Made by a program: the position numbers and the translations under genes. Source: Alphaproteobacteria bacterium CG1_02_46_17 (lineage in GTDB: Bacteria > Pseudomonadota > Alphaproteobacteria > Micavibrionales > Micavibrionaceae). From it: 37,020 nucleotides of DNA. The notes below the pieces were generated by a model. It was given only the letters and a program-made list of their open reading frames with translations. It did no database searches and was not told where the DNA came from. The stretch covers positions 1 to 37,020 of the forward strand of contig MNUG01000026.1 of the NCBI GenBank assembly GCA_001871905.1, written 5' to 3'. Below, in pieces: positions 17,073-25,739 of the stretch (positions are counted from its first letter, which is position 1; every line of letters starts with the position of its first letter).

Positions 17073-19967
17073 ATGACAGACCAGACATCAAACGCCGATT
17101 TTTATAAAGAAACAGTTTTTCTTCCCAAGACAGATTTTCCGATGCGTGCAGGCTTGCCGCAAAAAGAACCGGAAATCCTGAAAGGCTGGCAGGAACAAAA
17201 TATTTACCACCAACTGCGCCGTGCCAGTGCGGGTAAAGAGAAATGGGTGCTGCATGATGGCCCTCCTTACGCCAATGGCGACATCCATATCGGCCACGCC
17301 GAAAATAAAATCTTGAAAGACGTGATCGTCCGGTATCGTCAGGTGATGGGCTTTGACGCACCGTATGTCCCGGGATGGGACTGTCATGGTTTGCCGATCG
17401 AATGGAAGATTGAAGAACAATACCGCGCCAAGGGGTTGAACAAAGACGAAGTTGAAATCCTGAAATTCCGTCAGGAATGTCGTGACTTCGCCCAGAAATG
17501 GGTCGATATCCAGTCAAACGAATTCCAACGTTTGGGCATCAATGGCGATTGGGGCAATCCATATCTGACCATGACCAAACATGCGGAAAGCCGCATCGTT
17601 GGCGAGATCCACAAATTCCTGATGAACGGATTGTTATATAAAGGCGTAAAACCAGTCATGTGGTCTGTTGTCGAAAAGACAGCTTTGGCTGAGGCCGAAA
17701 TTGAATATCAGGAACACAAATCAATCACCATCTGGGTCAAGTTTCCGGTTGTCAAAGCGTCATCCCCCAAACTGGATGGTGCAAAGATTGTCATCTGGAC
17801 AACCACCCCGTGGACCATGCCGTCCAACCGTGGCGTGGCCTGTGGTGAAGAGATTGAATATGCGGTTTATACCGTCACTGAGACAGGACAGGACTGCCGC
17901 GCAAGCGTTGGTGAAAAACTGGTGGTCGCCAGATCATTGGCAGAAGCGGTGCGTGAGCAAGCCAAAATCACATCATGGAATGAAGGTGAAATCCTCAGAG
18001 GGGCTGATCTTGTTGGCACATTCTGTGCCCACCCGTTGCGTGGTCAAGGGTACGAATTTGATGTGCCGGTCTTGAAGGCTGACTTTGTTGCGGAAGATAC
18101 CGGAACCGGCTTTGTCCATATCGCCCCAAGCCATGGGGAAGACGACTTCTATCTTGGGAAGGCCGCCGGACTTGAAATCACCGACAACGTCAATGACGAT
18201 GGAACATTCAAAGACCATGTGCCGCTCTTTGCCGGACTCGAAATTTACACCCAGAAAGGTGAAATGGGGCAGGGCAACTTTGCGCCACTCAAAGCCATTG
18301 ATGACGCAGGGAACTTGCTGGCCAAGGGTTCGATTCGTCACGAATACCCGCATAGCTGGCGCTCAAAAGCACCCGTGATCTTCCGCACCACGCCGCAATG
18401 GTTCATTGCCATGGATCGTGAAGAGGGAGGGTCAACGCTTCGTGCGCGAGCTCTCCAAGCCATCAAGGATACCAATTGGTATCCGGAAGCAGGCGAGAAC
18501 CGTATCACCGCCATGATTGCCGGACGTCCCGATTGGTGTATTTCGCGCCAACGCGCCTGGGGTGTGCCGATTGCTTTGTTCCTTGATAAAAAAACCGGAG
18601 AACCGCTCAAAGACGAAAACGTCAACAAACGTATTCAGGATATCTTTGAAACCGAAGGGTCGGATGCGTGGTTTGCGCGTCCAGCCGCAGACTTTCTGGG
18701 GCAGAGTTATTCTGCAGATGATTATACGCAAGTCTTTGACGTTGTGGATGTCTGGTTTGAATCCGGATGCACCCATGCCTTCGTCATGGAAGACCGTGAA
18801 GACGGCGTTTGGCCTGCTGATATGTATCTCGAAGGCTCTGATCAACACCGTGGATGGTTCCATTCTTCATTGCTTGAAGCCTGTGGAACCCGTGGACATG
18901 CGCCCTATAAATCCGTTTTAACCCATGGGTTTGTGTTGGATGAAAAAGGCTACAAAATGTCGAAATCAGTCGGTAACACGGTTGATCCACTGGAAGTCAT
19001 GAAAGAATCCGGTGCGGATATCTTGCGCTTGTGGACAATGACGGCTGACTATTCCATGGATGTCCGGATCGGCAAGGATGCAATCAAATCATCGGGCGAT
19101 CTGTATCGTCGTATTCGCAATACCTTCCGGTTCCTCGCTGGGGCTCTGGATGGCTTCATGCTGGATGAAAAATTGCCGGAAAGCGATTATGACGCTATGC
19201 CGGAACTGGAACGTCTGGTTCTGCACTGGATCAAGGAAACAGATCTTGATCTGCGCGATTGTCTGGAACATCATGACTATAACCGTCTGATGCAAAAGCT
19301 TTACCATCTTTGCTCGAATGAACTCTCAGCCTTCTATTTTGATATCAGGAAAGACCGCCTTTATTGCGATCGCCCCGATGGATTTGAACGCCGCGCCTGC
19401 CGCACCGTTTTGTATCATCTGTTTGAATGTCTGTGCGTCTGGTTTGCGCCGGTTCTGTGTTTCACAGCAGAGGAAGCATGGTCGCACCGTCCCGCAGGAT
19501 TATGGGATGATGTCACAAGCATCCATTTCAAAACCCTGCCAAACATCCCTGAAAACTGGTTGAACAAAGAACTGGCTGAAAAATGGGATGTGGTGCGTGA
19601 TGTGCGTCGCGTCGTGCTGGGTGCTTTGGAACCCAAACGCGCTGACAAAACAATCGGGTCATCACTGGAATCCCATCCGCAAATTTATATCGGCAAGGAT
19701 ATTGCCGAAACCCTGCAAGGGCTTGATCTGGCCGAAATTTGCATCACGTCACAGGCAACCGCTTTGGTGCAGGATGCGCCATCGGACGCGTTCAGGCTGC
19801 CAGACGTCAAGAACGTGAGTGTAGTATTCGGTTTAGCCGAAGGACAAAAATGCGAGCGGTGCTGGAAAATTCTGCCCGAGGTTGGAACAGACAAAGACTA
19901 TCCAGATTTATCCTTGCGGGATGCGGACGCTGTTCGGTACTACGTTCAAAAGAAAAAGGCAGCCTGA
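17073..19967 (+). CDS. ileS: Isoleucyl-tRNA synthetase
   Basis: Class I synthetase charging tRNA-Ile. The 964 residues include HIGH at 72-75, a CP1 editing domain with TTTPWTMPSNRG and GTGFVHIAPSHGEDD, and KMSKS at 628-632, then the anticodon-binding region. The C-terminal zinc-binding segment keeps its first pair (Cys927 and Cys930 in CERCW). The usual second pair, in the form LCxRC, is replaced by LSLRD (Ser947 and Asp950), so the site looks half lost. SD before the ATG is weak. lspA follows 3 bp behind, as in many proteobacteria. Confidence 0.97.
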   Translation: MTDQTSNADFYKETVFLPKTDFPMRAGLPQKEPEILKGWQEQNIYHQLRRASAGKEKWVLHDGPPYANGDIHIGHAENKILKDVIVRYRQVMGFDAPYVPGWDCHGLPIEWKIEEQYRAKGLNKDEVEILKFRQECRDFAQKWVDIQSNEFQRLGINGDWGNPYLTMTKHAESRIVGEIHKFLMNGLLYKGVKPVMWSVVEKTALAEAEIEYQEHKSITIWVKFPVVKASSPKLDGAKIVIWTTTPWTMPSNRGVACGEEIEYAVYTVTETGQDCRASVGEKLVVARSLAEAVREQAKITSWNEGEILRGADLVGTFCAHPLRGQGYEFDVPVLKADFVAEDTGTGFVHIAPSHGEDDFYLGKAAGLEITDNVNDDGTFKDHVPLFAGLEIYTQKGEMGQGNFAPLKAIDDAGNLLAKGSIRHEYPHSWRSKAPVIFRTTPQWFIAMDREEGGSTLRARALQAIKDTNWYPEAGENRITAMIAGRPDWCISRQRAWGVPIALFLDKKTGEPLKDENVNKRIQDIFETEGSDAWFARPAADFLGQSYSADDYTQVFDVVDVWFESGCTHAFVMEDREDGVWPADMYLEGSDQHRGWFHSSLLEACGTRGHAPYKSVLTHGFVLDEKGYKMSKSVGNTVDPLEVMKESGADILRLWTMTADYSMDVRIGKDAIKSSGDLYRRIRNTFRFLAGALDGFMLDEKLPESDYDAMPELERLVLHWIKETDLDLRDCLEHHDYNRLMQKLYHLCSNELSAFYFDIRKDRLYCDRPDGFERRACRTVLYHLFECLCVWFAPVLCFTAEEAWSHRPAGLWDDVTSIHFKTLPNIPENWLNKELAEKWDVVRDVRRVVLGALEPKRADKTIGSSLESHPQIYIGKDIAETLQGLDLAEICITSQATALVQDAPSDAFRLPDVKNVSVVFGLAEGQKCERCWKILPEVGTDKDYPDLSLRDADAVRYYVQKKKAA

Positions 19968-19970
19968 TTC

Positions 19971-20546
19971 GTGCAAAGACTTATTGCGATTTTATTGATT
20001 TTTGCGCTGTCCATGATCGATCAGGTCAGTAAATGGTGGGTGACGGAAGTCTTCTTTCGCCCGCGCATCTTCGAGGCCGAAGGAAAAAGTTTGGCCTTCG
20101 TTGAATGGATGACGACTTTCTCTCAAGATAAGTTGCCACCCATCCGCTATGAATGGAATGAATATCTGAATATCGTGATGGTCTGGAACGAGGGGATCAG
20201 CTTTGGCATGCTTTCCAACAATCATCATGCCATGCCGATGATTTTATCGGTGTCGGCTTTTCTCTTGGCGCTGGGATTGTTGGTTTGGCTGTGGCGCACA
20301 CCAAACATGGTGACGGCACTGCCTCTCGCCATGATAATATCCGGAGCTCTGGCCAATATTTGGGACAGGCTGCGGTTCGGCGCGGTTGCAGATTTCATAG
20401 ATTTCCATGTCGGGGACTGGCATTATCCGGCGTTTAATCTAGCTGATTCCTGTATTGTTCTGGGGGTTTTGTGGCTTGCATTTGACGGTATTGTCCTTGA
20501 GGCTCGCCGTCTAAAAGAAAGCGAAGAGCCTGAAAAAACTATCTGA
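19971..20546 (+). CDS. lspA: Lipoprotein signal peptidase (signal peptidase II)
   Basis: Inner-membrane aspartic protease that cleaves prolipoproteins before the lipidated Cys. Four hydrophobic segments are visible (about 4-25, 87-108, 111-130 and 155-175). Conserved motifs are VWNEGISFGM (Asn73), then ADF with Asp141 and FNLADS with Asp159, the probable catalytic pair. The segment between helix 1 and Asn73 (about 28-65) is longer than usual, giving 191 residues against about 160-170. The start is GTG. It is coupled to ileS, and the next gene encodes a likely substrate. Confidence 0.95.
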   Translation: MQRLIAILLIFALSMIDQVSKWWVTEVFFRPRIFEAEGKSLAFVEWMTTFSQDKLPPIRYEWNEYLNIVMVWNEGISFGMLSNNHHAMPMILSVSAFLLALGLLVWLWRTPNMVTALPLAMIISGALANIWDRLRFGAVADFIDFHVGDWHYPAFNLADSCIVLGVLWLAFDGIVLEARRLKESEEPEKTI

Positions 20547-20569
20547 CTAAAACGGGTTTCGAATTGACA

Positions 20570-20598
20570 TTGAATGAGTGAAGGAATGGGGCCATAAT
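20570..20598 (+). promoter_or_regulatory. Candidate promoter before the DUF3035 lipoprotein
   Basis: TTGAAT (20570-20575), a 17-bp spacer and CATAAT (20593-20598, 5 of 6). A TTGACA directly upstream (20564-20569) would leave a 23-bp spacer, which is too long. The SD AGGA and ATG follow within 20 bp, giving a short leader. Confidence 0.45.
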
Positions 20599-20617
20599 CG
20601 GCCAAGCAGGAAAAAAA

Positions 20618-21148
20618 ATGAAATATCACAAAAAAACACTTTTGTTATTATCTGCAGCTTCAATGCTTTTTTTACTTCCTTCTTGCGATCGGGTGAAAGA
20701 AGAAATGGGGCTGAACCGTCACACACCTGACGAATTCATGGTGATGAAACGCGCCCCCCTTGAAATACCCGAAAACATGACGACCTTGCCGGCCCCACAA
20801 CCCGGAATGGCAAGACCACAAGAAACACTGGCTGTTGCTCAGGCCAAGCAGGCCGTGATGGGGGACGAGTCTGCTACACATTCACTAACTCCTTCAGATG
20901 CAGAATCTTCCCTGCTTAACAAAGCCGGAGCCGGACAATCCCAAGCTGACATTCGTGCCGTTGTGAACAAGGAAGCAACAGAGGGCAGTAACGATAAACG
21001 CCCTGTTATCAAGAAACTTCTGGATATTGGAAATGATGAGCCGATCGCAACCGTTGTTGATCCGGCCAAGGAAGCAGAACGAATCCAGACCAACAAAAAT
21101 TCGGGGCAGCCAATCACTGCAGGAGAAACCCCCACCATTCAGGACTAG
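20618..21148 (+). CDS. DUF3035-type lipoprotein
   Basis: A 176-residue predicted lipoprotein. Basic start MKYHKK, hydrophobic core, then the lipobox LPSC with Cys23. Residues about 36-70 carry a pattern known to me from DUF3035 proteins: TPDEFMVMKRAPLEIPENM followed by PxPGMARPQE. The remainder is hydrophilic and probably extended. The DUF3035 protein commonly sits between lspA and M16 peptidases in alphaproteobacteria, as here; the M16 gene begins 6 bp downstream. Molecular role unknown. Confidence 0.8.
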   Translation: MKYHKKTLLLLSAASMLFLLPSCDRVKEEMGLNRHTPDEFMVMKRAPLEIPENMTTLPAPQPGMARPQETLAVAQAKQAVMGDESATHSLTPSDAESSLLNKAGAGQSQADIRAVVNKEATEGSNDKRPVIKKLLDIGNDEPIATVVDPAKEAERIQTNKNSGQPITAGETPTIQD

Positions 21149-21154
21149 TTTAAC

Positions 21155-22531
21155 ATGAAATTAAAACCGCTCCAGTTTGGTGCTTTGGGCTTTTGCGTGG
21201 GTCTTCTTGCCTTTTCTTATCCCGCACAGGCCCAGTTCCAGAAAGTCTTTGGCGCCAAGACCTCCACGCTGGCCAACGGCATGCAGGTGGTTGTCATTGA
21301 AAACAACCGCGCCCCCGTTGTAACACATATGGTGTGGTATCAGGTGGGATCAGCCGACGAACCGAAAGGCGATGGCGTATCCGGAGCAGCGCATTTTCTT
21401 GAGCATTTGATGTTCAAGGGAAGTGGGGCTATCGCACCGGGTGAGTTTTCAAAATTAATCCGCAATGTCGGGGGAAATGACAACGCCTTTACCAGTTGGG
21501 ATTACACCGCCTTTTTCCAGACTGTCCCGTCAAAATATCTGCCACAGGTTATGGCACTGGAAGCCGACCGGATGATCAACCTCTCTCTGGCCGACAGGGA
21601 TATTGAATCCGAACGGGACGTGATTATCGAAGAACGCCGCATGCGGACCGATAATGACCCACAATCTTTGTTCATGGAACAAATGCGGGCTGCGCTGTTC
21701 CCAAATTCTGCATACGCCGAACCGATTATTGGCTGGCGTGACGAGATGCCGTTGCTTGGCCGTCAGGATGTCATGGGTTATTACAAAACATGGTACACCC
21801 CCGCCAACGCCATTCTGGTGGTCTCCGGCGATGTCAATTTTGAACAGGTGGTAAGTGAGGCCGAGAAAGCATACGGCGTTATTCCATCCCACCCATACCC
21901 CGAACATATACGCTCCAAATCGCCGGATTTCAGGGCGGAAACCCGCCTCGCGCTGCATGACGAAGATGTCCGGCAGCCTACTTTGTATAAGGCGTGGCTT
22001 GTCCCAGCCTTTCTGGAAGACAAACATGCCTATTATAGTTTCGAAGTCATGGCCGAGGCAATTTCTGGCAACGCATCGACGAAATTATATCAGACGCTGG
22101 TGGTCAACCGTAAGAAAGCAACTTCCATCTCTCTTTCCTATGATGGAGAAGCACGGGGACAGGGAAGCTTATGGCTTTATGCCATTCCGGCACCCGGTGT
22201 CTCGATTGAAGATCTGGAAAAAGAAATCAATACGGTTTTCCGGGAAATTGTCGGGAATGGAATTGAAGAACAGGACGTTGAAAAAGCCAAGACACGTCTG
22301 ATAGATCAGGCTTTGTTTGCCCGTGACAGTGTTGCGGGGCCCGCCATGGTCATTGGACAGGCTTTGGCCTTGGGGGCAACATTGGACGATGTCGAAAACT
22401 GGCCGCAAAAAATTGACTCGATAACCCGCGAAGATGTTCAGACTATCTTTGATATGTATATGAATCCCGAAGCCCCGAAACGGCTGCCGGTTACAGGAAT
22501 TTTGTTACCTGCGGAGGATAAGGCAAAATGA
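21155..22531 (+). CDS. M16 zinc peptidase, catalytic subunit, exported
   Basis: Insulinase-family metallopeptidase of 458 residues. A signal peptide ends near AQA (24-26). The inverted zinc motif HFLEH is at 80-84 (His80, Glu83, His84), and the third ligand is expected at Glu159 or Glu160 in the IIEERRM stretch, so the active site is complete. It should act in the periplasm on peptides or small proteins. Its stop overlaps the start of the next M16 gene (ATGA), suggesting equimolar synthesis of a two-subunit enzyme. Confidence 0.92.
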   Translation: MKLKPLQFGALGFCVGLLAFSYPAQAQFQKVFGAKTSTLANGMQVVVIENNRAPVVTHMVWYQVGSADEPKGDGVSGAAHFLEHLMFKGSGAIAPGEFSKLIRNVGGNDNAFTSWDYTAFFQTVPSKYLPQVMALEADRMINLSLADRDIESERDVIIEERRMRTDNDPQSLFMEQMRAALFPNSAYAEPIIGWRDEMPLLGRQDVMGYYKTWYTPANAILVVSGDVNFEQVVSEAEKAYGVIPSHPYPEHIRSKSPDFRAETRLALHDEDVRQPTLYKAWLVPAFLEDKHAYYSFEVMAEAISGNASTKLYQTLVVNRKKATSISLSYDGEARGQGSLWLYAIPAPGVSIEDLEKEINTVFREIVGNGIEEQDVEKAKTRLIDQALFARDSVAGPAMVIGQALALGATLDDVENWPQKIDSITREDVQTIFDMYMNPEAPKRLPVTGILLPAEDKAK

Positions 22532-23904
22532 GAAATGCTCTGATGCATGGTGCATATTTATTGGGGTTTGCCATCATGGTGATGTCGTTGGGCGGCATAC
22601 AAGATGCCCGCGCCTCGATCCTGAAAATCCAGACAGTCAAATCGGATAAAAACATCACGGCGTGGCTGGTGGAAGACCCGACCGTTCCGGTGATTTCGAT
22701 GCGGTTCTCCTTTCAAGGGGCCGGTGCAATCAATGATCCTGCCGATAAACAAGGATTAAGCCAGATCCTCTCCAACACGCTGGATGAAGGCGCAGGTGAT
22801 CTGGGATCAAAAGAGTTTCAGGCCGAGTTGAGCGATCACTCAATCTCGCTGACCTTCTCATCTTCAAGGGATGATTTCGGCGGGTCACTTAAAACCCTGA
22901 CCAAATATCAGGACAAGGCGTTCGATTTGCTGCATCTGGCTTTGACCAAGCCGCACTTTGAAGCAGACGCCCTGCGCCGCATGAAAGACGCTAATCTGGC
23001 GCGTATCAGATCGAATATGAGTGATCCGGAATGGCTGAACGCCCGCTTGGCCAATGCCGTTTTATTTAATGGCCATCCCTATGCACAAAATAGCGGAGGA
23101 ACCCTCTCTTCCTTGCCTAAAATTACGACGAAAGATTTACAGGACAAATTCTCGACCCAGTTGGGACGTGATCGCTTGTTAATCTCAGTATCGGGAAATA
23201 TCTCGGCGGAAGAACTCTCACGGCGTCTGGATGAAGTTTTTGGCGATTTGCCGGATATCTCCACTGTCAGGCAGGTTGAAAATGTGACCCCCCCCGCACA
23301 GGCCGAGGTGATTCAGCATGTTAAAGAAATTCCCCAGACTGTGATCCAGATAGCATATCCGGGGATTTCAATGAAAGACCCTGATTATTTTGCTGCCGAG
23401 ATTTTTAATTACATTCTGGGCGGGGCCGGATTTGGGTCGCGCTTAACCGAAACAGTTCGGGAACAAAAAGGGCTGACCTATGGCATTGATAGCAATCTAT
23501 CGGAAATGGATTTTTCCAGTCTCTTGTCCATTTCAACCTCAACCAGAACAGAAAAAGTCGGAGAAGTTTTGTCTCTGGTCAACGCGGAAATTGATAAAAT
23601 ATCCCAGACCCCGATCTCTGACAGGGAACTGGTTGAAGCCAAATCCTACCTGATAGGCTCTGTTCCTCTGGGATTGACCTCGACAGACCGTATTGCCGGA
23701 ATGATGATGGGATTCCAGATTTATGGATTACCAGCCAATTATCTGGATATCAGGGAGGCTGGTCTGAATAAGGTTACACAGCAAGATGTCTTGAGAGTGG
23801 CCCAACGGCTTCTGGATAAGCGACATAAAACCACAGTTTTAACCGGTGCAAAACAGGAAATCGGCCCTGTGCGCTACGTTGAAAATATACCAGATATTCA
23901 ATAG
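22528..23904 (+). CDS. M16 peptidase-like protein, non-catalytic partner, exported
   Basis: Also 458 residues, with a signal peptide ending near ARA (27-29). At the place where the partner has HFLEH this protein reads GLSQILSNTLDEGA (about 76-89), with no His, so it cannot bind zinc in the usual way. It keeps the C-terminal REQKGLTYG signature (R..Y) that helps bind substrate. This matches the active/inactive pairs of bacterial M16B heterodimers. Translation is coupled to the upstream gene by a 4-bp overlap. Confidence 0.9.
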   Translation: MRNALMHGAYLLGFAIMVMSLGGIQDARASILKIQTVKSDKNITAWLVEDPTVPVISMRFSFQGAGAINDPADKQGLSQILSNTLDEGAGDLGSKEFQAELSDHSISLTFSSSRDDFGGSLKTLTKYQDKAFDLLHLALTKPHFEADALRRMKDANLARIRSNMSDPEWLNARLANAVLFNGHPYAQNSGGTLSSLPKITTKDLQDKFSTQLGRDRLLISVSGNISAEELSRRLDEVFGDLPDISTVRQVENVTPPAQAEVIQHVKEIPQTVIQIAYPGISMKDPDYFAAEIFNYILGGAGFGSRLTETVREQKGLTYGIDSNLSEMDFSSLLSISTSTRTEKVGEVLSLVNAEIDKISQTPISDRELVEAKSYLIGSVPLGLTSTDRIAGMMMGFQIYGLPANYLDIREAGLNKVTQQDVLRVAQRLLDKRHKTTVLTGAKQEIGPVRYVENIPDIQ

Positions 23905-24004
23905 GTTATGGCTGAATCTGACCGTTGAAATCCCTCACCGCATATCCGGTTCAAAAAGGGGCTGTGTTATCTGATTTTTAACCTAAAAACCGGACAATCA
24001 GGGA

Positions 24005-25258
24005 ATGAGCTCTCCATCCCAGAATAATGATTTACCACAGATTACCCAGAAAGAACTTGATGATGTGATTATGAAGCACATCAAGTTTGATAAGGCGCAA
24101 CCTGGGGGTGGGCGGGCGCATATTAAATTCAAGTCTTTGGCAGGATTATCTTTCAGAGGGGCAGATTTATCCGGCGCCGATTTTACAGGGTCTGACCTCT
24201 CAAATTGTGATTTGTCCAAAGGAAAATTTCACGGAACAATCTTTTATGGTTGCAATATGCAATCCAGCAATATGTCTGGCAGTGATTTTACCCGTGCCGA
24301 TTTTCGTGGGGCAGATGTCACTGGCGCAAACATGACAGAGGCCAACCTTGAAGGGGCAGACTTGCGCCAAGGGGCAAAGGTCATTTCACAAAATGCTCAG
24401 GGCAATCCGATTTCATCTTCAAATGGCCAAACAAAATTCAAGGGCGTTGATTTGGAAAACGCCAACTTATCGAATGCCCGCGCTTCGATGGTTGACCTCA
24501 GCAATTCCGATTTGAAATCGGCGCGAATGGCGCATATCGATTTGTCACAGGCAGACTTACAGAACACCAATATGAGCGGCGCGGATTTAAGCAAAGCCAA
24601 TCTTGAAGATTCAAAATTGAATGGCGCGATCATGGTGGGCACCCAGACTCAAGGCGTAAATTTCGAAGGAGCCGTGTACGAAGAAGTTCTAACCGAAGCT
24701 CCGTCCGGAAAAGTCTTTGATTATTCGGAAGAAGAAGACCCGATGGTGGCATTACTGAGAAGTCACAATGCGTGGCTCAGGAATGCCGGTAAAAAAGGCC
24801 AGCCGATTGACCTGTCCGGATATGATATGCGCCCTGTCCATGATCTGGCACGTTATACACTGACTGGCGTCAAGGCCGAGAAAGCTATATTTCAGGGCAT
24901 GGTTCTAATGACCGCGCAAATGCAGAGCTGCAGCTTTAATAACAGCGATTTTCGTGACGCTCGATTGAAAGAGTCCGATCTCAGAGGGTCAAGTTTTGTC
25001 GAAACAAAATTTACCCGTGCCGATCTGACCAGAGCAAATTTCTCGCCACTGTTCTTTTCCGCAGATCGCAAAAAGGTTGTCGATATGTCCGGCGCCGATC
25101 TCAGCTTTGCCGACCTGACAGAATGTAACTTGCAGGATGCGATTCTGAAAAACGTCAATTTCGAAGGGGCAAACCTGACCAAGGCAAATTTGCGCGGCGC
25201 CGATTTAACGGACGTCAATTTTGATAAGGCGATTCTGGAAAGAGCCAGAATGGATTAA
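24005..25258 (+). CDS. Pentapeptide-repeat protein with two modules
   Basis: A 417-residue protein without signal peptide or membrane segment. Residues about 46-122, 147-228 and 285-417 consist of A(D/N)LxX-type pentapeptides that should form right-handed beta-helices. Each of two modules is preceded by a related header: LDDVIMKHIKFDKAQPGGGR near 20 and a segment with LLRSHNAWLRNAGKKGQP near 248, both followed by the first repeat. This suggests an internal duplication. Function unknown; DNA-gyrase mimicry exists in the family but there is no specific sign of it here. The gene stands alone. Confidence 0.85.
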   Translation: MSSPSQNNDLPQITQKELDDVIMKHIKFDKAQPGGGRAHIKFKSLAGLSFRGADLSGADFTGSDLSNCDLSKGKFHGTIFYGCNMQSSNMSGSDFTRADFRGADVTGANMTEANLEGADLRQGAKVISQNAQGNPISSSNGQTKFKGVDLENANLSNARASMVDLSNSDLKSARMAHIDLSQADLQNTNMSGADLSKANLEDSKLNGAIMVGTQTQGVNFEGAVYEEVLTEAPSGKVFDYSEEEDPMVALLRSHNAWLRNAGKKGQPIDLSGYDMRPVHDLARYTLTGVKAEKAIFQGMVLMTAQMQSCSFNNSDFRDARLKESDLRGSSFVETKFTRADLTRANFSPLFFSADRKKVVDMSGADLSFADLTECNLQDAILKNVNFEGANLTKANLRGADLTDVNFDKAILERARMD

Positions 25259-25378
25259 AAATATTTTTCGAGCCCCCCCTTGCAAATATATAAAAAAAGG
25301 ATTTCTCTATATCTGGAATACCCGTCAGGGTGTTTTGCTAAACTCTCTTGAAAACCTGTTTATCCTTGGAGGATATAT

Positions 25379-25642
25379 ATGACTAAACTGACTCTGTTGG
25401 CCGCACTCGGCCTGTTGGTAATGACCCCTGCTGTTGCTCACGCCGAAGAAATGATGGCTGCTCCAGTTGAACATGAAGTAACTGCCACAGAAGGCGAAGG
25501 CGTTGTTGCTCCAGCTGAAGAAGCAACCACCACCGAAGAAGCTGCCCCTGCAGTTGAAGGCGAAGCTGAAGTAGCTGCTCCTGATGCAGCGGCAGAAGCT
25601 GAAGCTCCAGCTACCGAAGAAGTAACATCGGAAGACAAATAG
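25379..25642 (+). CDS. Small acidic Ala/Glu-rich secreted protein
   Basis: An 87-residue product with a clear signal peptide (MTKLTLLAALGLLVMTPAVAHA, cleavage after residue 22). The mature part is almost only Ala, Glu, Pro, Val and Thr, with no Cys, no aromatic residue and a single Lys at the end. It is probably disordered and periplasmic. The SD GGAGG is about 6 bases before the ATG and a terminator follows, so this is a real independent transcription unit. I do not recognise a family. Confidence 0.75.
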   Translation: MTKLTLLAALGLLVMTPAVAHAEEMMAAPVEHEVTATEGEGVVAPAEEATTTEEAAPAVEGEAEVAAPDAAAEAEAPATEEVTSEDK

Positions 25643-25656
25643 TTCCATTTTAGTAG

Positions 25657-25693
25657 AAAACCCGCTCCGGTTTGACAATCGGGCGGGTTTTTT
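25657..25693 (+). terminator. Intrinsic terminator after the small acidic protein gene
   Basis: Stem AAAACCCGCTC / GGGCGGGTTTT with one G-T pair, a 13-base loop and a T run, 15 bp after the stop codon. Confidence 0.85.
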
Positions 25694-25739
25694 CATACCT
25701 TTTTTGACTCATGCGCTTTGACCTGATACAACCTCGCCC

